Source: Parapontixanthobacter aurantiacus (GTDB lineage Bacteria > Pseudomonadota > Alphaproteobacteria > Sphingomonadales > Sphingomonadaceae). Taken from it: a stretch of DNA of 64,000 nucleotides. Where the stretch lies: the NCBI RefSeq assembly GCF_009827635.1, contig NZ_WTYW01000003.1, positions 248,001 through 312,000 on the forward strand, written 5' to 3'. Below the pieces are notes generated by a model, which made no database searches, had not been told where the DNA came from, and saw only the letters and a program-made list of their open reading frames with translations. Every line of letters begins with the position of its first letter. Position 1 is the first letter of the stretch. Positions 16,712 to 27,039 of this stretch are shown here, one piece after another. The position numbers were made by a program, and so were the translations under genes.

Positions 16712-18466
16712 ATGCTCATGCGCCCGACGCTCGACAGTTTTGCAGTAGTGCCCGCAGCACTTCGCAAGGCGGCGATTGCCGTGGCGCTTGCGCTATGCGG
16801 GTTGTTCGCGACTCAGGCCTCAGCCGCCACCGTCGAACCCGACTGTTTTCTTGCCGGACTGCACGAATCGCTGGCGGATATCGAGCGCATTGCCGCCGAT
16901 GCCGAGCCTGGCAACTGCGTACCGGCGAAGGAAGTCTCCGGGCTGGGCGACTGGACCGTCGTCTTCCGGCTCCCGGCGGACAGTAACGCCGAATATCTTT
17001 CGATGCGGCTCGGCAAGGTCGATAGCGTCGCCGTTTCCGCGCGCAATGCCGAGGGGGAATGGCGGCGCACGACCTATGCGGGCGACAAGCTGACCGCGAG
17101 CTACGAAGGCCCGGAAATGGTGGCCGGGCTGCCGCAGGACGGCGGTGAAGCACGGGTGGTAATCGCTGCGATCGAGGGAAGCGGTCATCCGCCAACCATC
17201 CTCAAAAGCGCCATCACGCTCAATGATCCGGCGGAATACGACACCCGCCTCATCGAACTGATGCTGTTGTCCGCGCTCGTGGGAATGGTCGTCATTCCTG
17301 CGCTTATCTATCTCGGCTTCTTCCGCGTTCTGAGCGAAACCTTCCTGATCTGGTATGCCCTGTTCAGCATCAGCCTTGCCGGCATCGTCCTTTTGCGCAG
17401 TGGCCTCATCAACGTGTTCGTGCCGCTCCCGGTCGACATCTGGCGCATCGCGAACATCATCAACATGGCCCTCGTCGTCGCCTTCGCCGTCATGTTAACC
17501 AGCCGCTTCATCGAACGCGACAAGCTGACGCCGCAATTCCGTATGATCGCCCCTTATGTCGCGGGGTGGACCATCGCGATGAGCGTGATCTATGCGGGCG
17601 ATCCGCCCTTCCTCGAACCCTTCGGCTCGGCGTTCCATACGATCGGAATGGTGCCTGCAGCGCTGCTCGTCTGCGCCATGCTGGCCGATGCGTATCGGCG
17701 CGGGAGCCGTTCGGTCATCCTCCAGCTCGCCGCTTGGATTCCGCTGCTTTCCCTGTTCCTTCTCCAGATATTGAACGCGATGCGCAGCGCAAACGCCTAT
17801 TCGGACTTCCTTCCGTGGTTCTATGTCAGCCTGCTCTGGCAGGTCGTCATCTCTTCCTGGGCGGTGGCCGATAGATTCTTCGTGATGAAGCGGCAACGCG
17901 ACAGCGCCATCCTCGAGGCCGACGTCCTCTCGCGGCGCAGCGAGCGCGATCCGCTGACCGGCCTCTATAACCGGCGCGCGCTCGACAGCCGCTGGCACGA
18001 TCTGCAGTCCTGCGACTATCGCACGGTGGCAATTCTCGACATCGACCACTTCAAGACCGTGAACGACGTGCATGGCCACATCGTCGGCGACCAGGTCCTG
18101 AAGATCATCGGCCAGGTGCTGCGCGGCGACCGAGACAACATCGCCATTCGCATGGGCGGGGAGGAATTCCTCATCCTGCTGCGCGGTTCGGACGCGGTGA
18201 CGCGGGCCGACCTGCTGAGGCGGCGCGTCACCGTGCGCGTCGCGGAGGAAATGCACGATCTCGAAATGCCTGTAACGGCGAGCATGGGGACGGTGACCCT
18301 CCCGGAAAAGGCCGACAACCGCCTCGAATTTTCGGACGTCTATTCACGGGTTGACCTGCTTCTCTACGAAGCCAAGCGGTCGGGCCGTAACCGCATGATC
18401 GCGCGCAACTGGGACGTGCTCAAACTGGAGACCTTCCCCGACAAGGATAGCGTCGCAGCCGAATGA
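16712..18466 (+). CDS. Membrane diguanylate cyclase (7TMR-DISM plus GGDEF)
   Basis: A 584-residue inner-membrane protein predicted to make cyclic di-GMP. It has an N-terminal signal or first span (residues ~15-38), a periplasmic region to ~165 of the DISM-extracellular type, about seven spans between ~170 and 390, and a cytoplasmic GGDEF domain from ~405 to 565. The domain contains RDPLTGLYNRRALDSRW, ILDIDHFKTVNDVHGH and the active-site variant GGEEF near residue 482, which is functional in many cyclases. I see no RxxD inhibitory site five residues before GGEEF. ATG 16712 is used; ATG 16718 is equally possible. The stop is 10 bp from the convergent thioesterase stop. Confidence 0.88.
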   Translation: MLMRPTLDSFAVVPAALRKAAIAVALALCGLFATQASAATVEPDCFLAGLHESLADIERIAADAEPGNCVPAKEVSGLGDWTVVFRLPADSNAEYLSMRLGKVDSVAVSARNAEGEWRRTTYAGDKLTASYEGPEMVAGLPQDGGEARVVIAAIEGSGHPPTILKSAITLNDPAEYDTRLIELMLLSALVGMVVIPALIYLGFFRVLSETFLIWYALFSISLAGIVLLRSGLINVFVPLPVDIWRIANIINMALVVAFAVMLTSRFIERDKLTPQFRMIAPYVAGWTIAMSVIYAGDPPFLEPFGSAFHTIGMVPAALLVCAMLADAYRRGSRSVILQLAAWIPLLSLFLLQILNAMRSANAYSDFLPWFYVSLLWQVVISSWAVADRFFVMKRQRDSAILEADVLSRRSERDPLTGLYNRRALDSRWHDLQSCDYRTVAILDIDHFKTVNDVHGHIVGDQVLKIIGQVLRGDRDNIAIRMGGEEFLILLRGSDAVTRADLLRRRVTVRVAEEMHDLEMPVTASMGTVTLPEKADNRLEFSDVYSRVDLLLYEAKRSGRNRMIARNWDVLKLETFPDKDSVAAE

Positions 18467-18476
18467 GGCCGAGCGC

Positions 18477-18881
18477 TCAGTCGCTCTCCGCCATGAACGG
18501 CGCAGCGACCTCGGGACGGATCCGCACGAGCCGCCCGCTGGCGCGTTCCAGCATCGCCCAGGTGCTGCGCGCGGCGACGATCACCTTGCCGCTCTCGTCA
18601 CGGAAATCGACGCAGCGGTCGAACCGCGCCCCCTTGGGCGGATCGGGGATGTAGGTCGTCACCTCAACGCGCTCGCCCTCGCGCACATTGCCGCGATAGT
18701 CGATCTCGTGCCGCGTCACGACCCAGACGAAGCGGTCGCGGTGTTCGGGGTCGGCGACGGCATTCCAGTGCTCGGTCGCGATATCCTGCACCCATTGGAG
18801 CCAGACCGTGTTGTTCACATGGCCGAGCTCGTCAATGTGCCGGGTTTCTGCAGTGAAGTTGCGGGTATACGCCGCGCTCAC
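18477..18881 (-). CDS. Acyl-CoA thioesterase, 4HBT hotdog family
   Basis: A 134-residue hotdog-fold thioesterase like YbgC/FcbC proteins, hydrolysing an acyl-CoA to the free acid. The catalytic region is in TRHIDELGHVNNTVWLQWV with the Asp and neighbouring His-Val-Asn-Asn typical of the family, followed by VVTRHEIDYRGNVREGE and later VIVAARSTWAMLE. It starts with GTG at 18881, overlapping the stop of the upstream S9 peptidase (GTGA), so translation is probably coupled. Substrate length is unknown. Confidence 0.87.
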   Translation of the reverse strand: MSAAYTRNFTAETRHIDELGHVNNTVWLQWVQDIATEHWNAVADPEHRDRFVWVVTRHEIDYRGNVREGERVEVTTYIPDPPKGARFDRCVDFRDESGKVIVAARSTWAMLERASGRLVRIRPEVAAPFMAESD

Positions 18882-21040
18882 TTCTCCAGCCCGAGTTGCG
18901 TCAGGAAGAAGGCGAATTCCTCCGCCTGCTCGTAGAGGCGGCGGAAGCGGCCCGACTTGCCCCCATGACCTGCGCCCATATTGGTCTTGAGCAGGAGGAG
19001 GTTGTCGTCCGTCTTCACCTCACGCAGCTTCGCGACCCACTTCATCGGCTCCCAATAAGTGACGCGCGGATCGTTGAGCCCGGCAGTCACGAGCATCGGC
19101 GGATAGTCCTGCGCCACGACCTGATCGTAGGGGGAGTAGGACAGGATGTAGGCGAAGGCCTGCTTCGATTCGATCGGATTGCCCCATTCCGGCCATTCGC
19201 CCGGCGTCAGCGGGAGACTCTCGTCGAGCATCGTGTTGAGGACGTCGACGAAGGGCACGTGTGCCGCGACCGCGCCCCACAGTTCGGGATCGGTGTTGAC
19301 GATTACGCCCATCAGTTCGCCGCCCGCGCTGCCGCCGCTTGCGGTGATCCGGCCCTTCGCGGTGTAGCCTTGCTCGACCAAGCCCTTCGCCACGTCGACG
19401 AAGTCGTTGAACGTGTTGGTCCGCGCGTTCATCTTGCCCTGCAGATACCAGTTGCGGCCCAGATCGTCGCCGCCGCGAATATGCGCGATGGCATAGGACA
19501 TGCCGCGATCTAGCAGCGACAGGCGCGAAGTCGAGAAGCCCGGCGGCACGGCGTAGCCATAGGCGCCATAGGCATAGAGGTGCAGCGGGGCGCCCCCTGC
19601 GTCGGGGCCGGGCGTGTCCTTCCTTCGGACGACGCTGACCGGGATCATTGCCCCGTCGCGGGCTCGGATGGTCAGGCGCTCCGTGACGTAGTCCGCTGCA
19701 TTGTAGCCGCTCGGTATTTCGTCCTGCTTCAGCAATTCGAGCGTGCCGCTCGCCATGTCGTAATCATAGACCGAACCGGGCGTAACCATGCTCTCGTAGG
19801 ACAGACGCAGCTTCGATACGTCGTATTCAGGGTTGTTGCTGAGCCCGGTCACGTAGCTCGCCTCGGGAAAGGTGATCGGAATGAAGCGGCCTGCATCGTC
19901 GTAAGATCGGATCTGCACCTGGTCGAGGCCGTTAAGGCGGCCTTCCGTGACGTAGAAGTCCTTGAACAGGTCGAAATCGGTCAGGTAGAATTCGTCCGAG
20001 CCGGGGATCAGCGTCGTCCATTCGCCCGGTTTGTCGAGGGGGGCGGTGGCGACGCGGAAATTGACATGCTCGTCATTCGTATGGACGAACAGCGTGTCGC
20101 CGCGCACGTCGACATCGTATTCGATGCCCTTCCGGCGCGGTTTTACGAGGATCTGCTCGCCGGTCGGATCGTCGGCGCGCACGAGGCGGACTTCGCTCGT
20201 CTCGTTGTCGCCGGTCGCGATAACGATCCAGTCTTCCTGCGCGGTCAGGCCGGTTCCGACGCGAAAGCCCTCGTCTTCCTCGCGATAGATCTCGATGTCC
20301 TCGGCTACGTCGGTGCCGATCCGGTGAAGCCGCGCATTGTCGACGCGCCAGTTCTCGTTCGCCTTGCCGTAGAGGATGGCACTGTCGTTCGCGACCCAGT
20401 TGAGGCCGGACAGGGTTTCCGGGATGACGTCGTCCAACAGCTCGCCGGTTTGCAGATCCTTGATGCGTGCGGTGAACCGCTCCGATCCGTTATCGTCGTA
20501 GGAATAGGCGAGATAGCGTCCGTCGTCGCTGACCGAGAATGCGCCGAGGCGGAAATAATCCTTGCCCTCGGCAAGCTGGTTCTGATCGAGCAGCAATTCG
20601 TCGGGACCGCCCGCGACGGGCTTCCTCCAGTGGAGGCGATACTCCTTCCCTTCCTCGACGCTGGACCAGTAGAGCCAGTCGCCATCCTTTTGCGGGACCG
20701 AGGAATCGTCCTGCTTCATCCGGCCCTTCAGTTCCTCGTAAATCGTCTCGACGAGCTGTTCGTGCGGCGCCATCTGCGCTTCGAAATAGGCGTTTTCCTT
20801 CTCCAGATGCGCGATGACGTCGGCATCGTCGATCGTGGGATAGGACTGGTCCTTCATCCAGTGATAGGGGTCGGAAATGGTGATCCCGTGGCGCGTATAT
20901 TCATGGGGTCGCTTTTCTGCGACGGGCGGCGAAACGCGGGTCTCGGTCAAGTCGGTCTGATCCTCGGCTGGCTGGGCGGTGAGCGGCGGCGCCGCGAAAA
21001 GGCCTGCTGCGACGAGCAGGGCGTAGGCGGAGATTTTCAT
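18878..21040 (-). CDS. S9A prolyl-oligopeptidase / oligopeptidase B-like peptidase, exported
   Basis: A 720-residue serine peptidase with a signal peptide (MKISAYALLVAAGLFAAPPLTAQ), so it probably acts in the periplasm on short peptides. The N-terminal propeller part starts HEYTRHGITISDPYHWMKDQ. The catalytic triad is visible in order near the C-terminus: Ser in TASGGSAGGELMG, Asp in GLNDPRVTYWEP and His in NMGAGHGGKSGR. ATG 21040 is chosen because it opens the signal peptide; the reading frame stays open far upstream across the divergent aminopeptidase gene, but that extension is antisense shadow. It is divergent from the Xaa-Pro aminopeptidase by 120 bp, forming a peptide-degradation pair. 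Confidence 0.92.
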   Translation of the reverse strand: MKISAYALLVAAGLFAAPPLTAQPAEDQTDLTETRVSPPVAEKRPHEYTRHGITISDPYHWMKDQSYPTIDDADVIAHLEKENAYFEAQMAPHEQLVETIYEELKGRMKQDDSSVPQKDGDWLYWSSVEEGKEYRLHWRKPVAGGPDELLLDQNQLAEGKDYFRLGAFSVSDDGRYLAYSYDDNGSERFTARIKDLQTGELLDDVIPETLSGLNWVANDSAILYGKANENWRVDNARLHRIGTDVAEDIEIYREEDEGFRVGTGLTAQEDWIVIATGDNETSEVRLVRADDPTGEQILVKPRRKGIEYDVDVRGDTLFVHTNDEHVNFRVATAPLDKPGEWTTLIPGSDEFYLTDFDLFKDFYVTEGRLNGLDQVQIRSYDDAGRFIPITFPEASYVTGLSNNPEYDVSKLRLSYESMVTPGSVYDYDMASGTLELLKQDEIPSGYNAADYVTERLTIRARDGAMIPVSVVRRKDTPGPDAGGAPLHLYAYGAYGYAVPPGFSTSRLSLLDRGMSYAIAHIRGGDDLGRNWYLQGKMNARTNTFNDFVDVAKGLVEQGYTAKGRITASGGSAGGELMGVIVNTDPELWGAVAAHVPFVDVLNTMLDESLPLTPGEWPEWGNPIESKQAFAYILSYSPYDQVVAQDYPPMLVTAGLNDPRVTYWEPMKWVAKLREVKTDDNLLLLKTNMGAGHGGKSGRFRRLYEQAEEFAFFLTQLGLEK

Positions 21041-21160
21041 GCGGACGGCGCCCCCTGTTGAACAAGGCGTTCCCCTGCTATGGTAGAGGGAGCACGCCAA
21101 CACGGCTCCGCATCCGATAAGACAAGTGCGGACGTAAAACCATAGCAGGATCATTCGAAT

Positions 21161-22990
21161 ATGCTGATGCAACCTTACGAAGCCCGCCTCGCCGCCTTGC
21201 GCCGCGAACTGGCGGCCCGCGAACTCGACGGCTTCGTCGTGCCGATCTCGGACGAGCACATGAGCGAATATGTCGGCAATTATGCGCAGCGCCTCAAATG
21301 GCTGACCGGCTTCGGCGGATCGGCTGGCAGCGCGGTCGTCCTCGCCGGTGAATACGAAGGCAAGGGTGCCGCCGTCTTCGTCGATGGCCGCTATACCGTG
21401 CAGGTCCGCGAGCAGGTCGACGAAGCATTGTTCGACTACGTCGGAACGCCTGCGGGCAGCCCCGCCAAATGGATCGCGCAGCACGCCGCCCAAGGTGCGC
21501 GGATCGGCTATGACCCCTGGCTGCATACCAAGGCGTTCGCCAATGCGCTGGGACGCGCGCTCGCGAAGAAGGGCGGAAAGGTCGTTCCGGTAGAAAGCAA
21601 TCCGGTCGATGCCGTTTGGGAGGACCGGCCCGAAACCTCGATGGCCCCCGCCGTGCCGCAGCCGGACGACTATGCCGGACGCTCCTCTGCCGACAAGCGG
21701 TCCGAGATCGCCGACTGGCTGAAGCGCAACGATCACGACGCGACGGTCATCGCGGCGCTCGATTCCGTTGCTTGGCTGATGAACATACGCGGAGCGGATA
21801 TCGACAACACACCGCTCGCCCTCGCCTATGCCATCGCGCACAAGGACGGAACGGCCGACCTGTTCATCGCGCCGGAAAAGGTGACGAGCGAACTCTCGCA
21901 GCATCTCGGCAATGCGGTGCGGGTGCGCGACCGGGGCGACTTCATTCCGGCCTTGCGCGAACTGGGCGGGAAGTCCGTCGCCGTCGATCCCGAACGTAGT
22001 GTTGCCGGCATCTTCCACGCGCTCGAAGCGGCTGGCGCGACCATTGCCCGCAAGACCGATCCGACCATCCTGCCCAAGGCGCTGAAGAACCCGGTTGAGC
22101 AGCAGGGGCATCGCGACGCACAGGCCCGCGACGGGGCCGCCATCGCCAAGTTCCTTCACTTCCTTTCGGTCGAGGGACCGAAGGGCGAACTCGACGAACT
22201 GGGCGCTGCCGCGCAGCTGAAGCAATTCCGCGAGGAGACGGGCGCGCTCGAAAATACTTCCTTCGACACGATTTCCGCCGCGGCGGGACATGCCGCGCTG
22301 CCGCACTACAAGGTGGACGAGGACAGCAACATCCCGATCCCCCCCGGCAGCATCTTCCTGTGCGATTCGGGCGGGCAGTATCTCGACGGAACGACCGACA
22401 TAACGCGCACCGTCTGGATCGACACGCCCGAGGGGAGCGAGCCCACCGCCGAGCACAAGGACCGCTTCACCCGCGTCCTGAAAGGTCATATCGCGTTCGC
22501 CGAGGCGGTCTTCCCGGATCGCACGACGGGCGGCCAGATCGACGCGCTTGCCCGGCAGTTCCTATGGGCCGCAGGAGTCGATTACGCCCACGGCACGGGT
22601 CATGGCGTCGGCGCGTTCCTCTGCGTCCATGAAGGACCGCAGCGCATTGCCAAGCCGAACGGCGGACAGGCGGGGACCGGCGAACCGCTGCGCGCCGGAA
22701 TGATCTGCTCCAACGAGCCGGGCTATTACAAGGCAGGCGAATTCGGCATCCGGATTGAGAATCTGGTGCTGATCGAACCGCGCGAGATCGACGGGGCGGA
22801 AGGCGATTACCTCGGCTTCGAGACGCTGACCTATGCGCCGATCGAGCGGCGACTGATCGAGCCAGAAATGCTGACCGAAGCCGAGCGGAACTGGCTCGAC
22901 GATTACCATCGCAAGGTATGGGACATCCTTTCGCCGCAGCTGGACGGCGCGGTGAAGGACTGGCTGAAGGACCAATGCGCGCCGATATGA
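21161..22990 (+). CDS. Xaa-Pro aminopeptidase (M24B)
   Basis: A 609-residue aminopeptidase that removes N-terminal residues preceding proline. It has two creatinase-type N-terminal domains (residues 1-~310; note the segment NYAQRLKWLTGFGGSAGSAVV) and a C-terminal pita-bread M24 domain. The metal ligands are visible: two Asp in LCDSGGQYLDGTTDITRT, His in GTGHGVGAFLCVHEGP, Glu in CSNEPGYYKAGEFGIRIEN and the second Glu in the same segment. The length and three-domain plan match the larger APP1-like class found in both eukaryotes and proteobacteria. No signal peptide is seen, so it is cytoplasmic. AGGA lies 11 bases before ATG 21161; ATG 21167 is also possible. Confidence 0.93.
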   Translation: MLMQPYEARLAALRRELAARELDGFVVPISDEHMSEYVGNYAQRLKWLTGFGGSAGSAVVLAGEYEGKGAAVFVDGRYTVQVREQVDEALFDYVGTPAGSPAKWIAQHAAQGARIGYDPWLHTKAFANALGRALAKKGGKVVPVESNPVDAVWEDRPETSMAPAVPQPDDYAGRSSADKRSEIADWLKRNDHDATVIAALDSVAWLMNIRGADIDNTPLALAYAIAHKDGTADLFIAPEKVTSELSQHLGNAVRVRDRGDFIPALRELGGKSVAVDPERSVAGIFHALEAAGATIARKTDPTILPKALKNPVEQQGHRDAQARDGAAIAKFLHFLSVEGPKGELDELGAAAQLKQFREETGALENTSFDTISAAAGHAALPHYKVDEDSNIPIPPGSIFLCDSGGQYLDGTTDITRTVWIDTPEGSEPTAEHKDRFTRVLKGHIAFAEAVFPDRTTGGQIDALARQFLWAAGVDYAHGTGHGVGAFLCVHEGPQRIAKPNGGQAGTGEPLRAGMICSNEPGYYKAGEFGIRIENLVLIEPREIDGAEGDYLGFETLTYAPIERRLIEPEMLTEAERNWLDDYHRKVWDILSPQLDGAVKDWLKDQCAPI

Positions 22991-23086
22991 GCGAGCCCGC
23001 CCCCGCTGAGCGACAGCTTGGCGGACACGGCGTGTTCCTGTAATGTTCCCATCGGTCGCGATTCGTTTAGCAAGGAAGCCTTCAAC

Positions 23087-23470
23087 ATGATCGGATATGT
23101 CACGCTCGGAACGAACGACCTCGAACGCGCGGCCGAATTCTATGATCCCATAGCCAAGGAACTCGGTTTCGGACGCATGATGGAATTCGACAGTTTCATC
23201 GCTTGGGGCGACATGACGAGCGAGCAGGCCGGGCTTGCCTTGACGAAGCCCTTCGACGGAGGCGAGGCAAGCGTGGGCAATGGCACGATGGTCGCGCTTC
23301 TGGCCAAGGACGCCGAGCAGGTCCGCCGGGTTCATGCCCAGGCGCTGGAACTGGGCGGGACCGACGAAGGAGCACCTGGACCACGCGGCGATGACGGCTT
23401 CTACGCAGCCTATTTCCGCGACCGCGACGGCAACAAGCTCAACGTCTTCTGCTACCAGACGGGCAATTGA
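23087..23470 (+). CDS. VOC-family (glyoxalase/bleomycin resistance-like) protein
   Basis: A 127-residue vicinal-oxygen-chelate protein with paired beta-alpha-beta modules: MIGYVTLGTNDLERAAEFYDP at the start and the second module ending AAYFRDRDGNKLNVFCY. The His/Glu metal pattern is incomplete, since the usual first His of the family is replaced in the opening strand, so a metal-dependent lyase role is uncertain. ATG 23087 has AAGGAA nine bases upstream; the longer in-frame reading upstream shows no family resemblance. It converges with the HerA-like gene (52 bp between stops). Confidence 0.82.
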   Translation: MIGYVTLGTNDLERAAEFYDPIAKELGFGRMMEFDSFIAWGDMTSEQAGLALTKPFDGGEASVGNGTMVALLAKDAEQVRRVHAQALELGGTDEGAPGPRGDDGFYAAYFRDRDGNKLNVFCYQTGN

Positions 23471-23522
23471 CGGTCCGCTTCACGGCGCCTGCCAGAACGC
23501 CGATGCCGGACGAACCTGAAGC

Positions 23523-25049
23523 CTAACGCATCAGCCCGCCGAGCAGGTTGCGAACGAACGCCGTCGCACCGGTACGGATGGGGTCGGCGCTCGATTTCTT
23601 GCCCAGCACGGCGGCGACCGCGATCGATGCGACCGATCCAGCAGCCGCCCGCGCTGCACCCTTGCCCGCCTTTTCCCAGAGCGAGGGCGATTTTCGCTCG
23701 CGCTTTTCCACTTCGGCCTTGCCCTTCGCCTCGACCTCCTTCGCGGTCGCCTCCGCATCGGCGGCCTTGGCGGCAAGAACCTCCGCCGCGCTTTCGCGAT
23801 CGACCGGCGTATCGTATTTGCCTTCCAGGGGAGAGATCGACTGGATGATCGCCCGCTCCTTCGCCGTCACCGGGCCGAGGCGCGAACGCGGCGGCTTGAT
23901 GAGGGTGCGCTGGACGATCGAAGGCGCACCATCCTCCATCAGTGTCGAAACCAGCGCTTCCCCGACGCGCAGTTGCGTGATCGCTTCCTCGACGTCGAGT
24001 TCGGGATTGATCCGAAAAGTCTCCGCCGCCGCACGGATCGCCTTCTTGTCACGGGGCGTGAAGGCGCGCAGCGCATGTTGCACCCGGTTGCCAAGCTGGC
24101 CTGCCACTTCCTCGGGAATGTCGATCGGGTTCTGCGTCACGAAATAGACGCCGACGCCCTTGGAGCGAATGAGGCGGACAACCTGTTCGATCTTGTCCTG
24201 CAACGCCTTGGGCGCGTCGTCGAACAGCAGGTGCGCCTCGTCGAAGAAGAAGACCAGCTTGGGCTTTTCCGGATCGCCGACTTCGGGCAGGCTCTCGAAC
24301 AATTCGGCGAGCAGCCATAGCAGGAAGGTCGCATAGAGCTTGGGACTGCGCATCAGTCTGTCTGCCGCAAGGACGTTGACATAGCCGCGCCCCTGCTCGT
24401 CCGTTTTCAGGAAATCGGCGATCTCGAGCGCCGGTTCGCCGAAGAAGCGATCGGCACCCTGCGCTTCGAAGGACAGCAATTGCCGCTGGATGGCACCGAC
24501 CGACTGCTTCGAGACGTTGCCGTATTGGGCCGACAACTCTTTCGCGTTCTGCCCCGTATGAAGGAGGAGCGCCTGCAAATCTGCAAAGTCCAGCAGCAGC
24601 AGGCCGTTCTCGTCCGCATAGCGAAAGACGATTTGCAACACGCCTTCCTGCGTGTCGTTGAGATCGAGCAGACGCGACAGGAGCAGCGGTCCCATCTCGC
24701 TTACCGTGGTGCGGATCGGGTGGCCCTGCTCTCCGTACAAATCCCAGAAAATCGCGGGATTGTCGGAATAGGCATAGTCATCCATGCCGAGTTCGGCGGC
24801 GCGTTCTTCCAGCTTGTCGGCGTGTTTGAACGTCGGCGATCCGGGCATGGCAATACCCGACAGATCGCCCTTCACGTCGGCCACGAATACGGGAACGCCG
24901 CTTGCGGAGAAGCTCTCGGCCAACCCCTGCAAGGTAACGGTCTTGCCGGTTCCGGTTGCCCCTGCGACGAGGCCGTGGCGGTTCGCGCGCGAAAGGTCCA
25001 GGACCTGCCTCTCGCCATTTGCAGCGGCTCCAAGGAAAATCTGCGTCAT
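23523..25049 (-). CDS. HerA-like P-loop ATPase, DUF853 (YjgR) family
   Basis: A 508-residue cytoplasmic ATPase of the FtsK/HerA group. Walker A is GATGTGKT at residues 30-37 and Walker B is [14 protein letters not shown], followed by the family segment [18 protein letters not shown]. The C-terminal ~100 residues are Ala/Lys/Glu-rich ([19 protein letters not shown]), then a hydrophobic Ala/Gly stretch and GGLMR. Family function is not established; it is often called a helicase. ATG 25049 has AAGGGGG about 10 bases upstream. A longer in-frame reading reaches the divergent pabBC start but lacks family sequence. Confidence 0.88.
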   Translation of the reverse strand: MTQIFLGAAANGERQVLDLSRANRHGLVAGATGTGKTVTLQGLAESFSASGVPVFVADVKGDLSGIAMPGSPTFKHADKLEERAAELGMDDYAYSDNPAIFWDLYGEQGHPIRTTVSEMGPLLLSRLLDLNDTQEGVLQIVFRYADENGLLLLDFADLQALLLHTGQNAKELSAQYGNVSKQSVGAIQRQLLSFEAQGADRFFGEPALEIADFLKTDEQGRGYVNVLAADRLMRSPKLYATFLLWLLAELFESLPEVGDPEKPKLVFFFDEAHLLFDDAPKALQDKIEQVVRLIRSKGVGVYFVTQNPIDIPEEVAGQLGNRVQHALRAFTPRDKKAIRAAAETFRINPELDVEEAITQLRVGEALVSTLMEDGAPSIVQRTLIKPPRSRLGPVTAKERAIIQSISPLEGKYDTPVDRESAAEVLAAKAADAEATAKEVEAKGKAEVEKRERKSPSLWEKAGKGAARAAAGSVASIAVAAVLGKKSSADPIRTGATAFVRNLLGGLMR

Positions 25050-25191
25050 CTCGGCGTTAGCCCCCTTCGTCCAGCTTCGCTCGTCTCCTCGCATCTCTTG
25101 GCGCAAGCCCCTCTGACCGGTCAAGCGGGACCGCTTCGCTTGCGGAATTGCCTGCTTCCAATTCGGCGCATGGTCGGTATGGCATGGGGCA

Positions 25192-27039
25192 ATGCCGGTC
25201 ACGACACCCATGGTCCTGCTCGACGATGCGCGCAGCGCAAGGGCAAGCGACGCGCTGTTCTACAGCGATCCCGAACGGGTCTTCGTCGCGCGTCGTCCGG
25301 ACGAGGTCGCTTCCGTACTGGCGCAAGCGGACGAGGCCTTGGCGAAACAGGGTGGCTCGCTGGCCGGCTATATCTCCTATGAAGCGGGGCTCGCTCTCGA
25401 AGAGCGGCTGCGCCCGCTGGCCGAGAAACGCACCGGCGGGGCTGGTCCGCTAGTGTGGCTGGGCCTGTTTGCAGAACCAGAACGGATACCAGCCGCGCAG
25501 ATGCAGGACTGGCTGTTCGCGCGCTGCGATCACGATGCCATCCTGCCGAGCGTCGGACCGCTCGAGCCGCAAATCTCGATGGGCGCGTATCGCGAAAATG
25601 TCGCCCGATTGCAGGATGCGATCCGCACGGGTGAAATCTATCAGGCCAACCTGACCTTCCCCCTCGTGGGTGGCTATACCGGCGATCCCGTTGCCTTGTA
25701 CCGTGCGCTGCGCCCGCCCTCCGAAGCGGGCTATGGCGGCCTGATCTTCGACGGAACGCACTGGATCCTAAGCTTGTCACCCGAACTGTTCGTCTCCTTG
25801 AAGGATAGGCAGATCAAGGCGAAGCCGATGAAAGGCACGCGGCCGCGCTCGCAAGATCCTGAAGCGGACGAAGCGATGCGGCAGGAGCTAGCCGCTTCCG
25901 AGAAGGATCGCGCCGAGAACCTGATGATCGTCGATCTCTTGCGGAACGATCTCTCTCGGGTGGCGCATGCGGGCAGCGTAGAGGTCACGGACGCCTTCTC
26001 CGTCGAAAGCTATCCCACGGTGCACCAGATGGTGACGACCGTGCACGCCGATCTGGAGCAGGGCACGTCCGCCCTCGACCTCGTCCGCGCGCTGTTTCCC
26101 TGTGGCTCGATCACGGGCGCTCCGAAGATTCGCGCGATGGAATTGATCGCCGAGGTGGAACGGGACGCCCGCGGCCCTTATTGCGGGGCCATCGGACGGA
26201 TCGACGCTGCGCAAGATGGCAAGGGGCAGAGCGCGGCTTTCAATGTCGCGATCCGTACCCTGCGTCTCACCCCGGTCGAGAACCATCGCGGCAAGGCGGT
26301 CCTCGGCGTCGGTTCCGCGATCCTTGCGGACAGCGATCCGCTGACCGAATGGCGTGAGTGTCTGGTAAAGGGCGAGTTCGCACGGGCCAGTTCGCCGGAA
26401 TTCTGCGCCCCGCACGTCGACCTCATCGAAACCATGCGGTTCGACCCCGATGTCGGCATCGCCAATCTTCAGATGCACCTCGACCGCATGAAAGAGAGCG
26501 CGACGCAACTGGGCATTGCGTTCGACCGCCACGAGGGACGCAACCAGATACAGGCCCTGAGTTTCGATCTCGACGAACCCTGCCGCATCCGGCTGCTCGC
26601 TGGCCGACCGGGCACGATGGCGCTGGAAGCGCGCCCGCTGAGCGAAGCGCGCGAATGGCCCGATCCCGTGAAGTGCATCGTCCTGCCCCTGCCCGTCGAT
26701 CCGAACGATTGGCGCCTGCGTCACAAGACGAGCGATCGCGGCTTCTACGACGAAGCCCGCCAGATCGCGGAAGACTGCGGCGCTCAGGAGGCGCTGTTCG
26801 TGCGCGAGGACGGATTGCTGACCGAGGGAAGCATCACGAACCTTTTCGTGCGCGGCGAGGACGACGTTCTCGGTACGCCGCCCACCCGTCTCGGCCTGCT
26901 GCCAGGCATTTTGCGCCGCAGCCTCATCGAAAAGGGCGAAGCGCGAGAACAAGAAGTGCGGATCGAGGATCTGGCGGACGGTTTCTTTCTTGGCAACGCG
27001 CTGCGCGGCTTGATGCGCGCCAGGCTGATGACATCGTGA
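25192..27039 (+). CDS. pabB: Fused aminodeoxychorismate synthase component I and aminodeoxychorismate lyase
   Basis: A 615-residue fusion for p-aminobenzoate, the folate precursor. Residues 1-~395 are PabB, which converts chorismate to aminodeoxychorismate using ammonia from the PabA amidotransferase. Motifs are [12 protein letters not shown] (~148-159), [10 protein letters not shown] (~211-220, with the lysine typical of PabB), [18 protein letters not shown] and [14 protein letters not shown]. Residues ~408-615 are a PabC-like class IV aminotransferase fold that eliminates pyruvate to give [13 protein letters not shown], the PLP lysine near 512 (RHKTSDRGF), and EGSITNLFV. Such fusions are known in several alphaproteobacteria. 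ATG 25192 is used; ATG 25210 is an alternative. The stop overlaps the next start (GTGA). Confidence 0.93.
   Translation: MPVTTPMVLLDDARSARASDALFYSDPERVFVARRPDEVASVLAQADEALAKQGGSLAGYISYEAGLALEERLRPLAEKRTGGAGPLVWLGLFAEPERIPAAQMQDWLFARCDHDAILPSVGPLEPQISMGAYRENVARLQDAIRTGEIYQANLTFPLVGGYTGDPVALYRALRPPSEAGYGGLIFDGTHWILSLSPELFVSLKDRQIKAKPMKGTRPRSQDPEADEAMRQELAASEKDRAENLMIVDLLRNDLSRVAHAGSVEVTDAFSVESYPTVHQMVTTVHADLEQGTSALDLVRALFPCGSITGAPKIRAMELIAEVERDARGPYCGAIGRIDAAQDGKGQSAAFNVAIRTLRLTPVENHRGKAVLGVGSAILADSDPLTEWRECLVKGEFARASSPEFCAPHVDLIETMRFDPDVGIANLQMHLDRMKESATQLGIAFDRHEGRNQIQALSFDLDEPCRIRLLAGRPGTMALEARPLSEAREWPDPVKCIVLPLPVDPNDWRLRHKTSDRGFYDEARQIAEDCGAQEALFVREDGLLTEGSITNLFVRGEDDVLGTPPTRLGLLPGILRRSLIEKGEAREQEVRIEDLADGFFLGNALRGLMRARLMTS

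Noticed and set aside
21041-22489. An N-terminal extension of the S9 peptidase through the divergent aminopeptidase gene
   Set aside because: A clear signal peptide begins at 21040, and the extension is only the antisense of the M24 peptidase gene.
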